Positions 17,852-26,499 of a stretch of 64,000 bases of DNA are shown one piece after another. A program made the position numbers and the translations under genes. The notes beneath the pieces are model-generated. The model ran no database searches. It had not been told where the DNA came from and was given only the letters and a program-made list of their open reading frames with translations. How positions within the stretch are numbered: position 1 is the stretch's first letter; every line of letters begins with the position of its first letter. Origin of the DNA: Bradyrhizobium sp. 164 (GTDB lineage: Bacteria; Pseudomonadota; Alphaproteobacteria; Rhizobiales; Xanthobacteraceae); NCBI RefSeq assembly GCF_023073715.1, contig NZ_JADPKA010000095.1, forward strand, positions 218,701-282,700. The letters run 5' to 3'.

Positions 17852-18035
17852 CTCTGCCACCAAAAAAACACTAGCCTGACGGCAAGTGCCGGCTGGGACA
17901 GGCTGGGCGATTTCGACGAATCGCCGTCGGGGTGACGCGGTGGTATTCCAGATGGGTCGGGCAAGGCACACGGGATCGCAGCCAATTTGCGGTTCGATGG
18001 TTATCGGACGGAGCTTTTCCCTGGTTCTCTGGCAT

Positions 18036-18626
18036 ATGAGCCTTCCGATGCGCCTCCGCCGGCCGGTCCTCGGTGCCGCCCTCATTGCCCTAGCAAGCCC
18101 TTGCTTTGCCGAGTCTTCTGCTCCCATTCCTGTCAAAAATCCGCTTGAGCAGCAGAACGCCTTCATTGACCTGCTGGCGCTGATGTCGGGCAAGTGCAAG
18201 ACGCTCAAAGTCGCCGGGCGCACCTATGCCTGCAAGACGATCGCCTACGCCCATGGCGACAAGGGCCGGGTCAATTTCGCGGTCGCGGTCGACGATCCCA
18301 CCGACGCAAATCACGTGGTGTCGTTCTCGGGCGAGAACGGCAAACGCGCCGACGACAATTCCTACGAGCTGCCGATCGACCGCATGCTGCTCAACTCCAA
18401 GGACCGTCCCAAGGTCGACGGCCTGCCGGTGCCGTCCGAGCAGACCTCCACCGGAATCTGCCGCCAGACCGGCAATTTCGCCGCCAGGAAGGTGAACGAC
18501 GTCACCTGCTCCGCCACCGACAGCGAAGGCCGGCGCTACGAGCTCTTGTTCGTCTCCGACGGCACGCCGGTCAGCGTGCGCCGCATCCGGCAATCGGCGC
18601 CGTCGATCCAGGATCCGTTCAAGTAG
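18036..18626 (+). CDS. secreted protein, unknown function
   Basis: 196 residues from the ATG at 18036, which gives a clean signal peptide (RRPVLGAALIALASPCFA). The mature part has about four cysteines (GKCKTLKVAGRTYACKT, TGICRQTG, VTCSATD) and no recognised domain. An upstream ATG at 17997 would place 13 more residues before the signal and is less likely. Confidence 0.72.
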   Translation: MSLPMRLRRPVLGAALIALASPCFAESSAPIPVKNPLEQQNAFIDLLALMSGKCKTLKVAGRTYACKTIAYAHGDKGRVNFAVAVDDPTDANHVVSFSGENGKRADDNSYELPIDRMLLNSKDRPKVDGLPVPSEQTSTGICRQTGNFAARKVNDVTCSATDSEGRRYELLFVSDGTPVSVRRIRQSAPSIQDPFK

Positions 18627-18679
18627 CATCCTCTGTTGGCGTCAGCGTGTATGATCGCGGCCATGCTCCGGAGCGACCC

Positions 18680-19027
18680 ATGATGCGCGATCGTCTGTTT
18701 CTGCTGCGCCCCGATTTCGAGGACCCGGCCTTTCCGGGCCGGCGCTTCTACTGTTGGCATTGCGCGCTGATCGAGGGCGTGCTGGCCTCCTTCCCGCTGG
18801 CGGCCGAACAGCTCGACGTCGCGCGCATTGCGTGGCCGCGCCCGCGACAGGCCGTGATCACGCTGGTCGGCGAAGAGAATCAATCGCTGCCGCTGCTTGT
18901 GCTCGCGATTGGGGCAACTTCGCCGCACCAGACCGGCAGCCATCATGGCCGCGCCTTCATCGCCGACAAGGACGCGATCCTCGCCGCGCTCTCCGAGCGC
19001 CACGGCTTTCCCGATCCGCATCCGTGA
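18680..19027 (+). CDS. DUF3088 protein
   Basis: 115 residues starting at one of two adjacent ATGs (18680 or 18683). The segment FPGRRFYCWHCALIEGVLASFP with two close cysteines and a histidine gives a thioredoxin-like look at the N-terminus. It matches what I recall of DUF3088. The frame is open far upstream, but that part lies inside the previous gene in another frame. Confidence 0.75.
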   Translation: MMRDRLFLLRPDFEDPAFPGRRFYCWHCALIEGVLASFPLAAEQLDVARIAWPRPRQAVITLVGEENQSLPLLVLAIGATSPHQTGSHHGRAFIADKDAILAALSERHGFPDPHP

Positions 19028-19227
19028 GGGACGTCCGAGCTGGTGGCCTCATTCGGGCGGCATGATGGCAGCGGCACAACAACGCCTACCTTGCGACAAT
19101 AAATCCGACGACACGCGATCATTCGCGCGAACCGGACGTCACACGCTGCGTCGTTTCGACGCCCGCTCTGGCGGGAACGCGCTGCATGCTCATCTGTTGT
19201 CACACGACATTCAACCGGAGTGATGAC

Positions 19228-19548
19228 ATGAAGTATCTCTTTGTCGCGATCGCGATCGGTGCTGCGGCGCTTGCCGGCGGATCGGCGGCGAACGCGGCCG
19301 ATAATTCGAGCGCGAAGCAGAACGCGCAGGACAGCCGATCGACCGACATCAGCGCGCAGCATAGGCACTATTATCACGGCCACCGGCACCATCATCACTG
19401 GCGTCATCACCACCATGGCCATTATCGCCCCCATTACCGGAGCTACGGCTATTACCCGCGGCACCACGGCTATTATGGCGGCGGCCCGTACGGATATTAC
19501 GGCGGTGGTCCCGGCGTAACTTTTAGCTTCGGCGGCGGACGCTGGTGA
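19228..19548 (+). CDS. secreted histidine/glycine/tyrosine-rich protein
   Basis: 106 residues with a signal peptide ending ANA. The mature part is extremely rich in His (runs such as HRHHHHWRHHHHGHY) followed by repeated YYGGGPYG units. It is probably an extracytoplasmic metal-binding or cell-surface protein; the metal is not predictable. The ATG at 19228 lies close behind CCGGAGTG. A terminator follows the stop. Confidence 0.75.
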   Translation: MKYLFVAIAIGAAALAGGSAANAADNSSAKQNAQDSRSTDISAQHRHYYHGHRHHHHWRHHHHGHYRPHYRSYGYYPRHHGYYGGGPYGYYGGGPGVTFSFGGGRW

Positions 19549-19555
19549 GACAAAT

Positions 19556-19584
19556 GGCCCGCAGAGATGCGGGCCTTCTTTCTT
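19556..19584 (+). terminator. rho-independent terminator
   Basis: GGCCCGCA, loop GAGA, TGCGGGCC, then TTCTTTCTT, nine bases after the His-rich gene. It touches the stop codon of the convergent amine oxidase gene. Confidence 0.85.
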
Positions 19585-20854
19585 AGCTCCGCAAGATCAC
19601 CCCTGCCGTCTCCAGGCCGCTCGTCAGTGCCGCTTCGACCGTGCCCATATCGCGGCCGCGATAGAGCGCTTCGCCGGACAACAGCACCAAGCCGTCGGCG
19701 CGGGCGAGTATCGCTTGCGCCTCGCGCGTCCGTGGCGTGGCCCAGGAATAGGCGCCGCGGGCAAAGGGATCGTGCGCCCAATTGCTCGCGGCCGCCGCCA
19801 CGAGATCGCGCGCGATGTCCTCGCGTGACCGCTTGAAGATGGCGGCGAGCGAATCGAGCCCGGCCTCGATCAGTCCTTTCGAATCGAGATGCGACAGCGC
19901 CGCCGTCCGTGGACCGCCGAACCAGCCGGTGAGCAGGGGATGCTGGTCAGGATATCGCGTCCACCACACCGGAATCGCTTCGTCGGACAGCAGGAAGGTC
20001 ATGTCGGCGAGGTCGTCTTGTCGGTCGCGCCACCATGGCCGCGCGAAGCGGAGCAGGATCTTGATGACGTTGCCGAAGGCGATGTCGTCGGCGGCAGCAA
20101 GCCTCGCGCTCACGCTCGCCGGCAGCGCGATCTCGCGCAGCAGCGGCAGCGGCACGGTGAGGATCGCCCGGTCGCAGGCAAGCCCATCACCGCCGGCGCA
20201 GCGAACCGCTACGGCGCCGCCCTCTTCCACGATCGCCAACACGGCGCAACCGAGCCGGATCGCAACGCCGCAGGCGCGGCACTCGGCCGCCAGAAAATCG
20301 ATCAGCGCGCCATAGCCACCATTGATGCGCGCCTGCGGCGAGTGACCGCCATCCATCCACTCCTCGCGCAACGCCAGTGTCGAAGCACGCTCGGGGTCTG
20401 CCGCGTCATAGCCCTCGACCATCCGCTCGATCGAATGGCGCAGCCGCGTATAGTCCTCCCCGGCAAAATGGCGGCGCAGGAAATCGGCCACAGTCAGATC
20501 GTCCTTCAAGTCCCGCAGCGCGGCTTGCAGCTCCGCCTCATGCGGATCGTGGCGGTCCTCACGCGAGAGGCTTGCGCCGTCAAAGCTCCATTGCGTGCCT
20601 TCGATCTCCTGAAGGGACAGCCCGGCTTCGCGCAGCAAAGCCCGCGTGACCGGCGCCTCGCCATGGACGAACTCGGCTCCGCCGTCGGCGGGATAGCCGA
20701 ATTGCAATGCCGGCAGCGGATTGATGCGCCCGCCGCAGCGCTCGCGCGCCTCCAGGATGGTCACGCGTCTGCCCGCACGCGCCAGCTCCCGCGCTGCCAT
20801 CAGGCCGGCGGCGCCGGCGCCGACGATGACGATGTGCTCCGATGATTCCGACAT
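19583..20854 (-). CDS. FAD-dependent amine oxidase-like oxidoreductase
   Basis: 423 residues. The N-terminus holds the FAD Rossmann motif VIVGAGAAGLMAARELARAGRRVTILEA with the following RCGGRI typical of flavin monoamine oxidases/polyamine oxidases. The C-terminus has the second FAD contact (LLSGEALYRGRDMGTVEAALTSGLETA). It should oxidise an amine or similar substrate with O2. It starts eight bases after the RibD-like gene stops and probably forms an operon with it. Confidence 0.88.
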   Translation of the reverse strand: MSESSEHIVIVGAGAAGLMAARELARAGRRVTILEARERCGGRINPLPALQFGYPADGGAEFVHGEAPVTRALLREAGLSLQEIEGTQWSFDGASLSREDRHDPHEAELQAALRDLKDDLTVADFLRRHFAGEDYTRLRHSIERMVEGYDAADPERASTLALREEWMDGGHSPQARINGGYGALIDFLAAECRACGVAIRLGCAVLAIVEEGGAVAVRCAGGDGLACDRAILTVPLPLLREIALPASVSARLAAADDIAFGNVIKILLRFARPWWRDRQDDLADMTFLLSDEAIPVWWTRYPDQHPLLTGWFGGPRTAALSHLDSKGLIEAGLDSLAAIFKRSREDIARDLVAAAASNWAHDPFARGAYSWATPRTREAQAILARADGLVLLSGEALYRGRDMGTVEAALTSGLETAGVILRS

Positions 20855-20862
20855 GCCGGCGC

Positions 20863-21573
20863 TTACTTGGCCACGGCCTGCGGCTCGTTCTGGATCAGAT
20901 AGCGCAGCAGCAGGACACCGCCGCCGAGCTCCCGCGTGCTCTCCAGCGTCATCGCCATGATGGGCGCGCGCTTGTCGCTGTCCGCAGCCGTCGAGTCGAA
21001 CACGAAGGGCGCACCGCTCGCGCCATCCACTGCTGGGCTGAGGATCAGATTGAATTCGTCGATGAGACCCGCGCGCAGGAACGCGCCATTGGCGACACCG
21101 CCGCCCTCGACCAGCAGACGCTTCACGCCGAGCTCACGGCTGAGGATGTCCAGCGTCAGCGCCAGATCGATCTCGGACTTGCCGGCGAAGACGTAGGACA
21201 CCCCCTCGCCGCGCAGCCCTGCGAGATGCGAATCCGGCACGCTTTCGGCTAGCACGACGACAATTGGATCCCCGCCGATGTCGGCGCGGCCCCAGCCGAT
21301 CTTGCCCTGCGCATCGAGCACGACCCCAAAGCTTTTCGCATCGCGTCGTGCGAACCAGTTCTCGCGCGGAAATTTCTCGCTCGTCGCGGTCGGATACGGC
21401 TTGCCCTTGGCGAATTCCGAGCCAGTAACGCGGCCGATCACCCAGGCGTCGCCGCCGAGCTCGTCATGGATTTTCTCGAACCAGTCCGTGCCCGCACCCT
21501 TCGGACGCCAGCGGCTGGGATGCGTGCGGCCATCCAGGCTGGCGTGCATCAGGCAGATGACATAAGGCTTCAT
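20863..21573 (-). CDS. RibD C-terminal-like (dihydrofolate reductase-fold) reductase
   Basis: 236 residues from the ATG at 21573. The start KPYVICLMHASLDGR, the segment GGDAWVIGRVTGSEF, and the motif KRLLVEGGGVANGAFLRAGLIDE are the hallmarks of RibD_C-family NADPH reductases related to the riboflavin-pathway deaminase/reductase. There is no deaminase domain, so riboflavin synthesis is not its proven role. Upstream lies a gene fragment (21588-21785). Confidence 0.85.
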   Translation of the reverse strand: MKPYVICLMHASLDGRTHPSRWRPKGAGTDWFEKIHDELGGDAWVIGRVTGSEFAKGKPYPTATSEKFPRENWFARRDAKSFGVVLDAQGKIGWGRADIGGDPIVVVLAESVPDSHLAGLRGEGVSYVFAGKSEIDLALTLDILSRELGVKRLLVEGGGVANGAFLRAGLIDEFNLILSPAVDGASGAPFVFDSTAADSDKRAPIMAMTLESTRELGGGVLLLRYLIQNEPQAVAK

Positions 21574-21587
21574 GTGATACTCCGGTC

Positions 21588-21785
21588 TCAGGCCGCCGAT
21601 CCGCCAGCCAAGGCGCGCTGCTCCGGCCCCTCCGCCTTCGGATTGACGTCGATGCCCTTGTCCGCCTGCCAGCTGCCGGCGAGACGGCGGAGCGGACCGA
21701 GATTGGCAAGGCCGTCGGGCGAAACGTCCTCGGGCTCGGTGAAGATGTCGGCGGCAAGAGGGAGCACGGGGGCCTCGCGGGATTG
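21588..21785 (-). pseudogene. N-terminal fragment of a nitrobindin-like (haem-binding beta-barrel) protein
   Basis: Reading leftwards from about 21785, the frame encodes LPLAADIFTEPEDVSPDGLANLGPLRRLAGSWQADKGIDVNPKAEGPEQ and then a TGA at 21588. The stretch LGPLRRLAGSW...GKGIDVNPKAEGPE is what I recall as the N-terminus of nitrobindin/DUF1794 family proteins. The rest of the barrel is missing, and the RibD-like gene begins 15 bases later. A start codon is not obvious (GTG at 21767 possible). Confidence 0.5.
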
Positions 21786-22027
21786 CGAGGAGCAGCAATA
21801 GCACGGAGGCGGGAACGCGGCTCGTGCTCAAGTCTCACAATTGCGAATGGACATAGGCGCCACGCGCAGACGGTTGTTGGAAGGACCTTGCCAAGTGAGC
21901 GAAGTGGAGCTGAGCCTCCTCAGCCTTAAGCTTTGGTTGGGGCAAAGCTCAATTCTTCAGCTGACGACATCCGTGTGACCACGGAGGTCGGCTGGAAGCG
22001 ATACCTTTGGTCATCTGTCCCGGCCTC

Positions 22028-22792
22028 TCACATCGCGCGTGCCAGAACGATCGTGCCGGACAGGATGAGGACCGCGCCCGCCGCATAACTCAATCGCCGG
22101 CCGAGCGGCAGCAGTTTCTCAGCGGCGACATAGAGCGCAATGCCGACGACCCAGGCTAGATTCATCGCGCCGCCGACGAACAGCAATGCCATCAGAAACC
22201 AGCAGCAGCCGACGCAATAGCTGCCGTGGCGAAGTCCCATCCGCAAAGCTCCGCGCGTGCCGGGCCGCCAATGCCGGCTGAGAAACAGCAGCGGGCTCTC
22301 GCAGTAGCGCAGGCACGCATGTTTGAGCGGCGTGAACTGGTAGAGGCCTGCGGCAAGCAGAATGCTGCCGCCGAAGATTGCGCTGGTGCTGGTCATCGCC
22401 ATCGACAGCAATCCCAAGCGTTCCAACACCGATTGCGCCAGGACCGCAACGACACTGAACCCCGCCCATGTCACGAGATAACCGGCGAGAAAGATCCAGG
22501 CATCGATTGCGGCCCGGGATGCAGTCTCCTGCTTGCGCTTGACGGTCGCATACAAGAGAACGGTGGGCGCCGCGCTCGGCGCCATCATCGCGATCATCAT
22601 CACCCACCACATCACGAACAGCAGCGCAGCGTAGAGTGGCGTCCACGGCATTGGCGCCATGTCCGGCATGGCGGTCATCATCTCGGTGTCCATGCCGGCG
22701 CCCCCCGCGAGATAGGCCCAGGCGAGCGCCGCCACTGTGGCGGTCCCGATTGCGACGATCAGCCGGTCGCGCTGAAGTAGGCGTTCCAGCAT
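22028..22792 (-). CDS. DUF2182 membrane protein
   Basis: 254 residues with about seven hydrophobic segments. The methionine-rich stretch GMDTEMMTAMPDMAPMPW near residue 40 and FVMWWVMMIAMMAPSAAPTVLLY are typical of DUF2182, described as a predicted metal-binding integral membrane protein. The conserved GSYCVGCCWFLMAL is present. The ATG at 22792 gives a normal start; an ATG five codons upstream is possible. It follows the DUF1326 gene in the same direction, a common pairing, so the two probably act together. Confidence 0.88.
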   Translation of the reverse strand: MLERLLQRDRLIVAIGTATVAALAWAYLAGGAGMDTEMMTAMPDMAPMPWTPLYAALLFVMWWVMMIAMMAPSAAPTVLLYATVKRKQETASRAAIDAWIFLAGYLVTWAGFSVVAVLAQSVLERLGLLSMAMTSTSAIFGGSILLAAGLYQFTPLKHACLRYCESPLLFLSRHWRPGTRGALRMGLRHGSYCVGCCWFLMALLFVGGAMNLAWVVGIALYVAAEKLLPLGRRLSYAAGAVLILSGTIVLARAM

Positions 22793-22870
22793 CAAGCGCC
22801 CCCGCATGGACTTTTCCAGGATCGCGATGAGGAGCCGACACCGAGGCCTCGTCTCGATGTCAGCGCCGCA

Positions 22871-23503
22871 TCATGCCGCAATGCCCTCGGGCGTTTGCAC
22901 GACATTGGCGAGCGAGCTGTGCGTGCCCTGGGTCTCGAACGGGATCGCACCGGTCGAGCGGATGTTGGCGGACGCGATCTCGGCAGCCCTGTGCTCGAAT
23001 CCCTCGGGCATCACCACCTGGATGCGGTGCGGATCACCCGTCACCGGATTCCTGATCGGCTCGACGTCGGTCTCGAGCACGCCCGTGGCGACGAGTTTTG
23101 CGACGCGGCCGTCCTTGTCGAAGGAAAATTCGAAGGGGGCGAAAATCGGATCGTGGATCTTGGTGACGATGAGGCTGACAATCTGAAAAAGCGTACCCTC
23201 GGCCGAATGTTTGCCTGAAAAGATATTGAACAACGCCTGGCGCTGTTCCGGCGCGGCGCGTTCGTCGATGATGGGCTGGATTGTCCCGTTGCCTTCATGC
23301 AGCGGGCCGGGGAAATCGACCGTGATCGCGAAGCACAGACCGTCGAGCCTGGTTCCTTCGAAATGTCCTTTGGCGATCCGCATGCCGAACATTCCCTTGC
23401 AATAGCCCTTGGTCGGCGGCGCATTGAAATCGCAGGGGCAGCCAAACGCGCAGGTGCAATTCTTCATCCATTCGCCTTCGAGACGCCAGTCCGATGCAGC
23501 CAT
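22871..23503 (-). CDS. DUF1326 protein
   Basis: 210 residues. The N-terminus WRLEGEWMKNCTCAFGCPCDFNA with its C-x-C-x4-C-x-C cluster is the defining feature of DUF1326. It is soluble, without signal peptide. These proteins are usually encoded next to DUF2182, as here, and the cysteine cluster with the Met-rich partner suggests metal handling. That function is inference. Confidence 0.9.
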   Translation of the reverse strand: MAASDWRLEGEWMKNCTCAFGCPCDFNAPPTKGYCKGMFGMRIAKGHFEGTRLDGLCFAITVDFPGPLHEGNGTIQPIIDERAAPEQRQALFNIFSGKHSAEGTLFQIVSLIVTKIHDPIFAPFEFSFDKDGRVAKLVATGVLETDVEPIRNPVTGDPHRIQVVMPEGFEHRAAEIASANIRSTGAIPFETQGTHSSLANVVQTPEGIAA

Positions 23504-24148
23504 GGCACATCTCCCAATGTGAGCGAGGGACGCGGCAGCCGTAGACGAATTTTTTCAGCGTTATGTCGAAGCCTTGCGAGAAAGTGCGAGCGGGATCGAA
23601 TCCGATCAGAAGGCCGGCATCGCGGGAAAGTCTGTGGCTAGCTGCCATTTACCGTCCTATGGCCAAGAGCATATCAGCTGCAGCCGGGCGCGTACAGCGA
23701 ACGGATGCGGCAGAGCAGCCGGCTCTTGAGACGTCGAACTGCCACCTTTCAGGCCATCTGCAGCGATGCTGGCTCAGTGCCGCATTGAAGTGGCCCGGCG
23801 GAGGTGGCGCTCATTTGCGCAACGCTGGCTTGCTAGACGGTTCGGGCGTCGATGCCGATGCCGACGTTACCCGGCGCCGTGATGAGCGAGAAGGCGGCCT
23901 GGCCGCCCAGGACCGAAAAGGGAGAGGTGTAGGTGATGCCAAGAGCAAGGGCGTCCCATGCGCGTTGAGTCCGGTCACAACCGAGCCGCGCGCGCCATTG
24001 CTGGTGACGAAATTCTGCGCCGCTCCGGCGTTCGCCTGGAGATGCAGGTAGACCGTCGCATATGCCCAGCCAGGAACGCCCCGCGAGCGCGTAACGCGTG
24101 CCGATCTTGGCTTAGTCAGCTTCTTGCTTCAGCGCGGGAAAGCGTAGT
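23504..24148. other. gene-poor stretch, possible decayed gene
   Basis: 645 bases between DUF1326 and tRNA-Phe without a confident gene. On the - strand 23833-24110 has segments (ALGITYTSPFSVLGGQAAF in one frame, YLHLQANAGAAQNFVTSNG in another) that look like pieces of an outer-membrane phenol MetA-type protein interrupted by frameshifts. This is weak and by eye only. Confidence 0.3.
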
Positions 24149-24224
24149 TGGTGCCCAGGGGCGGAATCGAACCACCGACACTGCGATTTTCAGTCGCATG
24201 CTCTACCAACTGAGCTACCTGGGC
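24149..24224 (-). tRNA. tRNA-Phe (GAA)
   Basis: A complete 76-nt cloverleaf with encoded CCA. The acceptor is GCCCAGG/CCTGGGC, the anticodon stem TGCGA/TCGCA with loop CTGAAAA giving anticodon GAA, and the T loop TTCGATT. It lies downstream of yacG, the usual alphaproteobacterial arrangement. Confidence 0.97.
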
Positions 24225-24407
24225 GTGCTCCAAGAGAGGGGCCAAAGCCCATCGAGCGGGCGGTTTATAGTGGGCCGAGAGCGGCCTGTCCACCCGGCTT
24301 CGCGTGAAGGCTGCGCCGGGCGCGGCCCGGCTGTGTACAAGGTGGGGCAGTGTCGCTGCGGCTGGCGCCTGGCGCTTCCTGAACTTAACAAATCATTGAT
24401 ATTGCTT

Positions 24408-24590
24408 CTATTCTACGTCATCCACCTCGTCGTCGCGGCCGGGGATGACGTAGGAGCCCTTCAACCAGCGGTTCAGGTCGACGTCGCGGCAGCGCGAGGA
24501 GCAGAACGGGCGGGTGGCCTGCGACTGCGGCTTGCCGCAGATCGGGCAGGTCTTGAGGGGTTTGGCGGGCGTTTTGAGGTGATCGTTCAT
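24408..24590 (-). CDS. yacG: DNA gyrase inhibitor YacG
   Basis: 60 residues with a four-cysteine zinc site: C15-P-I-C18 and C30-SSR-C34, followed by DVDLNRWLKGSYVIPG, the conserved YacG C-terminal half. YacG binds the GyrB C-terminal region and blocks DNA binding in E. coli. It lies downstream of maf, its standard neighbour. Confidence 0.93.
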   Translation of the reverse strand: MNDHLKTPAKPLKTCPICGKPQSQATRPFCSSRCRDVDLNRWLKGSYVIPGRDDEVDDVE

Positions 24591-24744
24591 GGTGTCGGCG
24601 CTTACACGAGGTGAAGGAGTTCAACAGCCTGTCAGGAAAACGGGTTCCTCGCGCGGCGGCGCAGGCGTTCGCGCGGCGGGCCGGTGGGGCCATTCTACTG
24701 CGCATGGGGTTGTTTCGCGATTTTTCTCGAGGGCGCTGTCGTGC

Positions 24745-25374
24745 TCACAGCGCGGTGGCGTTGAGCCAGCCGAAGCGGATCGGAAAGCCCTCGCCGCCGA
24801 GCAGGGTCGTCGTCTCGTACAGCGGCAGGCCGACTACGTTGGTGTACGAGCCGACCATCTTGACCACGAACGAGCCGGCGATGCCCTGCACCGCATAGCC
24901 GCCGGCTTTGCCGCGCCATTCGCCCGAGCCGATATAGGCCTGGATGTCGTCTTCCGACAGGCGCTTGAAGCGGACGCGGGTCTCGATCAGGCGCTGGCGA
25001 AAGGCCTCGCGCGGCGTGACGACGCAGATCGCGGTGTAGACACGGTGGTTGCGGCCCGAGAGCAGCCGCAGGCACTGCGCGGCTTCGTCGACCAGATTGG
25101 CCTTGGGCAGGATGCGGCGGCCGACCGCCACCACGGTGTCGGCAGAGAGGATGAAGGCGCCGCGCAGCTCATCATCCAGCTGCACCGATTTGAGCGCCGC
25201 ATCGGCCTTGGCCCTCGCGAGGCGGTTGGCGCAGGCGCGCGGCAGCTCGCCCCGCTTCGGCGTCTCGTCGACGTCGGCCGGCCGGAGCGCGTCCGGCTCG
25301 ATGCCGGCCTGATTGAGCAGCGCCAGGCGCCGCGGCGAACCGGAGGCAAGTACGAATTTGGGGCGGCCGAGCAT
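24745..25374 (-). CDS. maf: Maf-family nucleotide pyrophosphatase
   Basis: 209 residues. N-terminal FVLASGSPRRLALLNQAGI, followed by KADAAL, and then SADTVVAVGRRIL, the three conserved Maf segments, all present. The family hydrolyses non-canonical or dNTPs to monophosphates. It stands in the order LMW phosphatase - maf - yacG - tRNA-Phe. In several alphaproteobacteria infA sits between the phosphatase and maf; no infA frame is seen here. Confidence 0.93.
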   Translation of the reverse strand: MLGRPKFVLASGSPRRLALLNQAGIEPDALRPADVDETPKRGELPRACANRLARAKADAALKSVQLDDELRGAFILSADTVVAVGRRILPKANLVDEAAQCLRLLSGRNHRVYTAICVVTPREAFRQRLIETRVRFKRLSEDDIQAYIGSGEWRGKAGGYAVQGIAGSFVVKMVGSYTNVVGLPLYETTTLLGGEGFPIRFGWLNATAL

Positions 25375-25528
25375 CAGGTGATTTGGGGGATGAAGCGGGG
25401 TGAATTGCGCGCGGAACCTATCGGAAGGGGGCCGGTTTCACAACCCGGGAACCGGAGGTTTGGTGATTCGAGGTTGCCAACACGCGTGTGCCTGCGCTCT
25501 GTGACGCGGGTGTTACGCACGCCGCATG

Positions 25529-25996
25529 CTATCCGCTCGCCGCACCCACCTTCGCGAACCGCCTGCGGATGCGCATCAAGAGCTGATCGCAAACCTCGCG
25601 ATAGGCGGCGAGCTTCTGGTCACGGCTGCCTTCGATGGTGGTGGGATCCTGCGTCGGCCAGTATTCGACCTCGGCAGCGAGCGTGCGGGTCAGCTCAAGC
25701 GCCTTGTGGTGGGCCTCCGGCGACAATGTGATGATGAGGTCGAAGTTCAGGCCCTCCCAATCCTCCAGCTCCTCGAAGGTCTGCGGCTTGTGGGCGGAGA
25801 TGTCCTGGCCGAGTTCGGCCATCACCGACACCGCAAATGGATCGAGGTCGCCCTTCCTGGCACCGGCCGACTTCACGTAGAGGCCCTGCGGAAACATGTG
25901 CTGCAACAGGCTCTCGGCCATCGGCGAGCGCACGCTGTTCATCGCGCAGGCGAACAGCACCGATTGCGGATCGCGTGCGCGTGGCGGCGCCGCCAT
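25529..25996 (-). CDS. low-molecular-weight phosphatase / arsenate reductase-like protein
   Basis: 155 residues. The start SVLFACAMNSVRSPMAESLLQ carries the P-loop CX5R as C-AMNSV-R, followed by Ser, the signature of LMW tyrosine phosphatases and ArsC-like reductases. The Asp-Pro general-acid region is likely within DLDPF. Substrate unknown. Its position after UPF0262 (five-base gap) and before maf is conserved in alphaproteobacteria. Confidence 0.9.
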   Translation of the reverse strand: MAAPPRARDPQSVLFACAMNSVRSPMAESLLQHMFPQGLYVKSAGARKGDLDPFAVSVMAELGQDISAHKPQTFEELEDWEGLNFDLIITLSPEAHHKALELTRTLAAEVEYWPTQDPTTIEGSRDQKLAAYREVCDQLLMRIRRRFAKVGAASG

Positions 25997-26001
25997 CGCG
26001 C

Positions 26002-26499
26002 TTAGCCTTTCCAGTGCAGGACAGTAATGAGCGTGAACAGCCGGCGCGAGGTCTCGAAATCGACCCGCACCTTGCCCTTCAGCCGCTCCTGGAGCGTGCG
26101 CGATCCCTCGTCATGGATGCCGCGGCGGCCCATGTCGATGGCCTCGATCTTGTCCGGCGTCGCGGTCCGGATCGCCTGATAATAGCTGTCGCAAATCATG
26201 AAATAGTCCTTCACGATCCGTCGGAACGGCGTCAGCGACAACAGATGCGCGACCACGGGCGTGCCGTCCTCGCGGCGAATGTCGAACATCAGGCGGTTGC
26301 CGGTGATGCCGATATGCAGCGTGAACGGGCCCTGCCCTTCGGCACCGTCGGGCGCGAACAAATTCTGCTCGATCAGGTCGTAGATCGCGATCGCGCGTTC
26401 ATGCTCGATGTCCGGCCCGGAACGGCCGATCGAGTCCTCGTCCAGCGTGACGCCGACGATGCGATTGGTCGAGTCGTCCTGTTCGGGCGGCCTTGTCAT
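26002..26499 (-). CDS. UPF0262 protein
   Basis: 165 residues from the ATG at 26499, whose ATGA overlaps the hisD stop, so the genes are translationally coupled. The sequence RIVGVTLDEDSI, PFTLHIGITGNRLMFDIR and LTPFRRIVKDYFMICDSYYQAIR matches UPF0262, an uncharacterised alphaproteobacterial family always found beside hisD. The longer open frame to 26889 lies inside hisD and is not real. Confidence 0.92.
   Translation of the reverse strand: MTRPPEQDDSTNRIVGVTLDEDSIGRSGPDIEHERAIAIYDLIEQNLFAPDGAEGQGPFTLHIGITGNRLMFDIRREDGTPVVAHLLSLTPFRRIVKDYFMICDSYYQAIRTATPDKIEAIDMGRRGIHDEGSRTLQERLKGKVRVDFETSRRLFTLITVLHWKG

Noticed and set aside
15290..18223. Very long - strand open frame (977 codons) opposite the aldo/keto reductase and TPR genes
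   Set aside because: It lies antisense to two well-supported genes and has the Arg/Ala/His-rich composition of a GC-rich shadow frame, with no recognisable domain.
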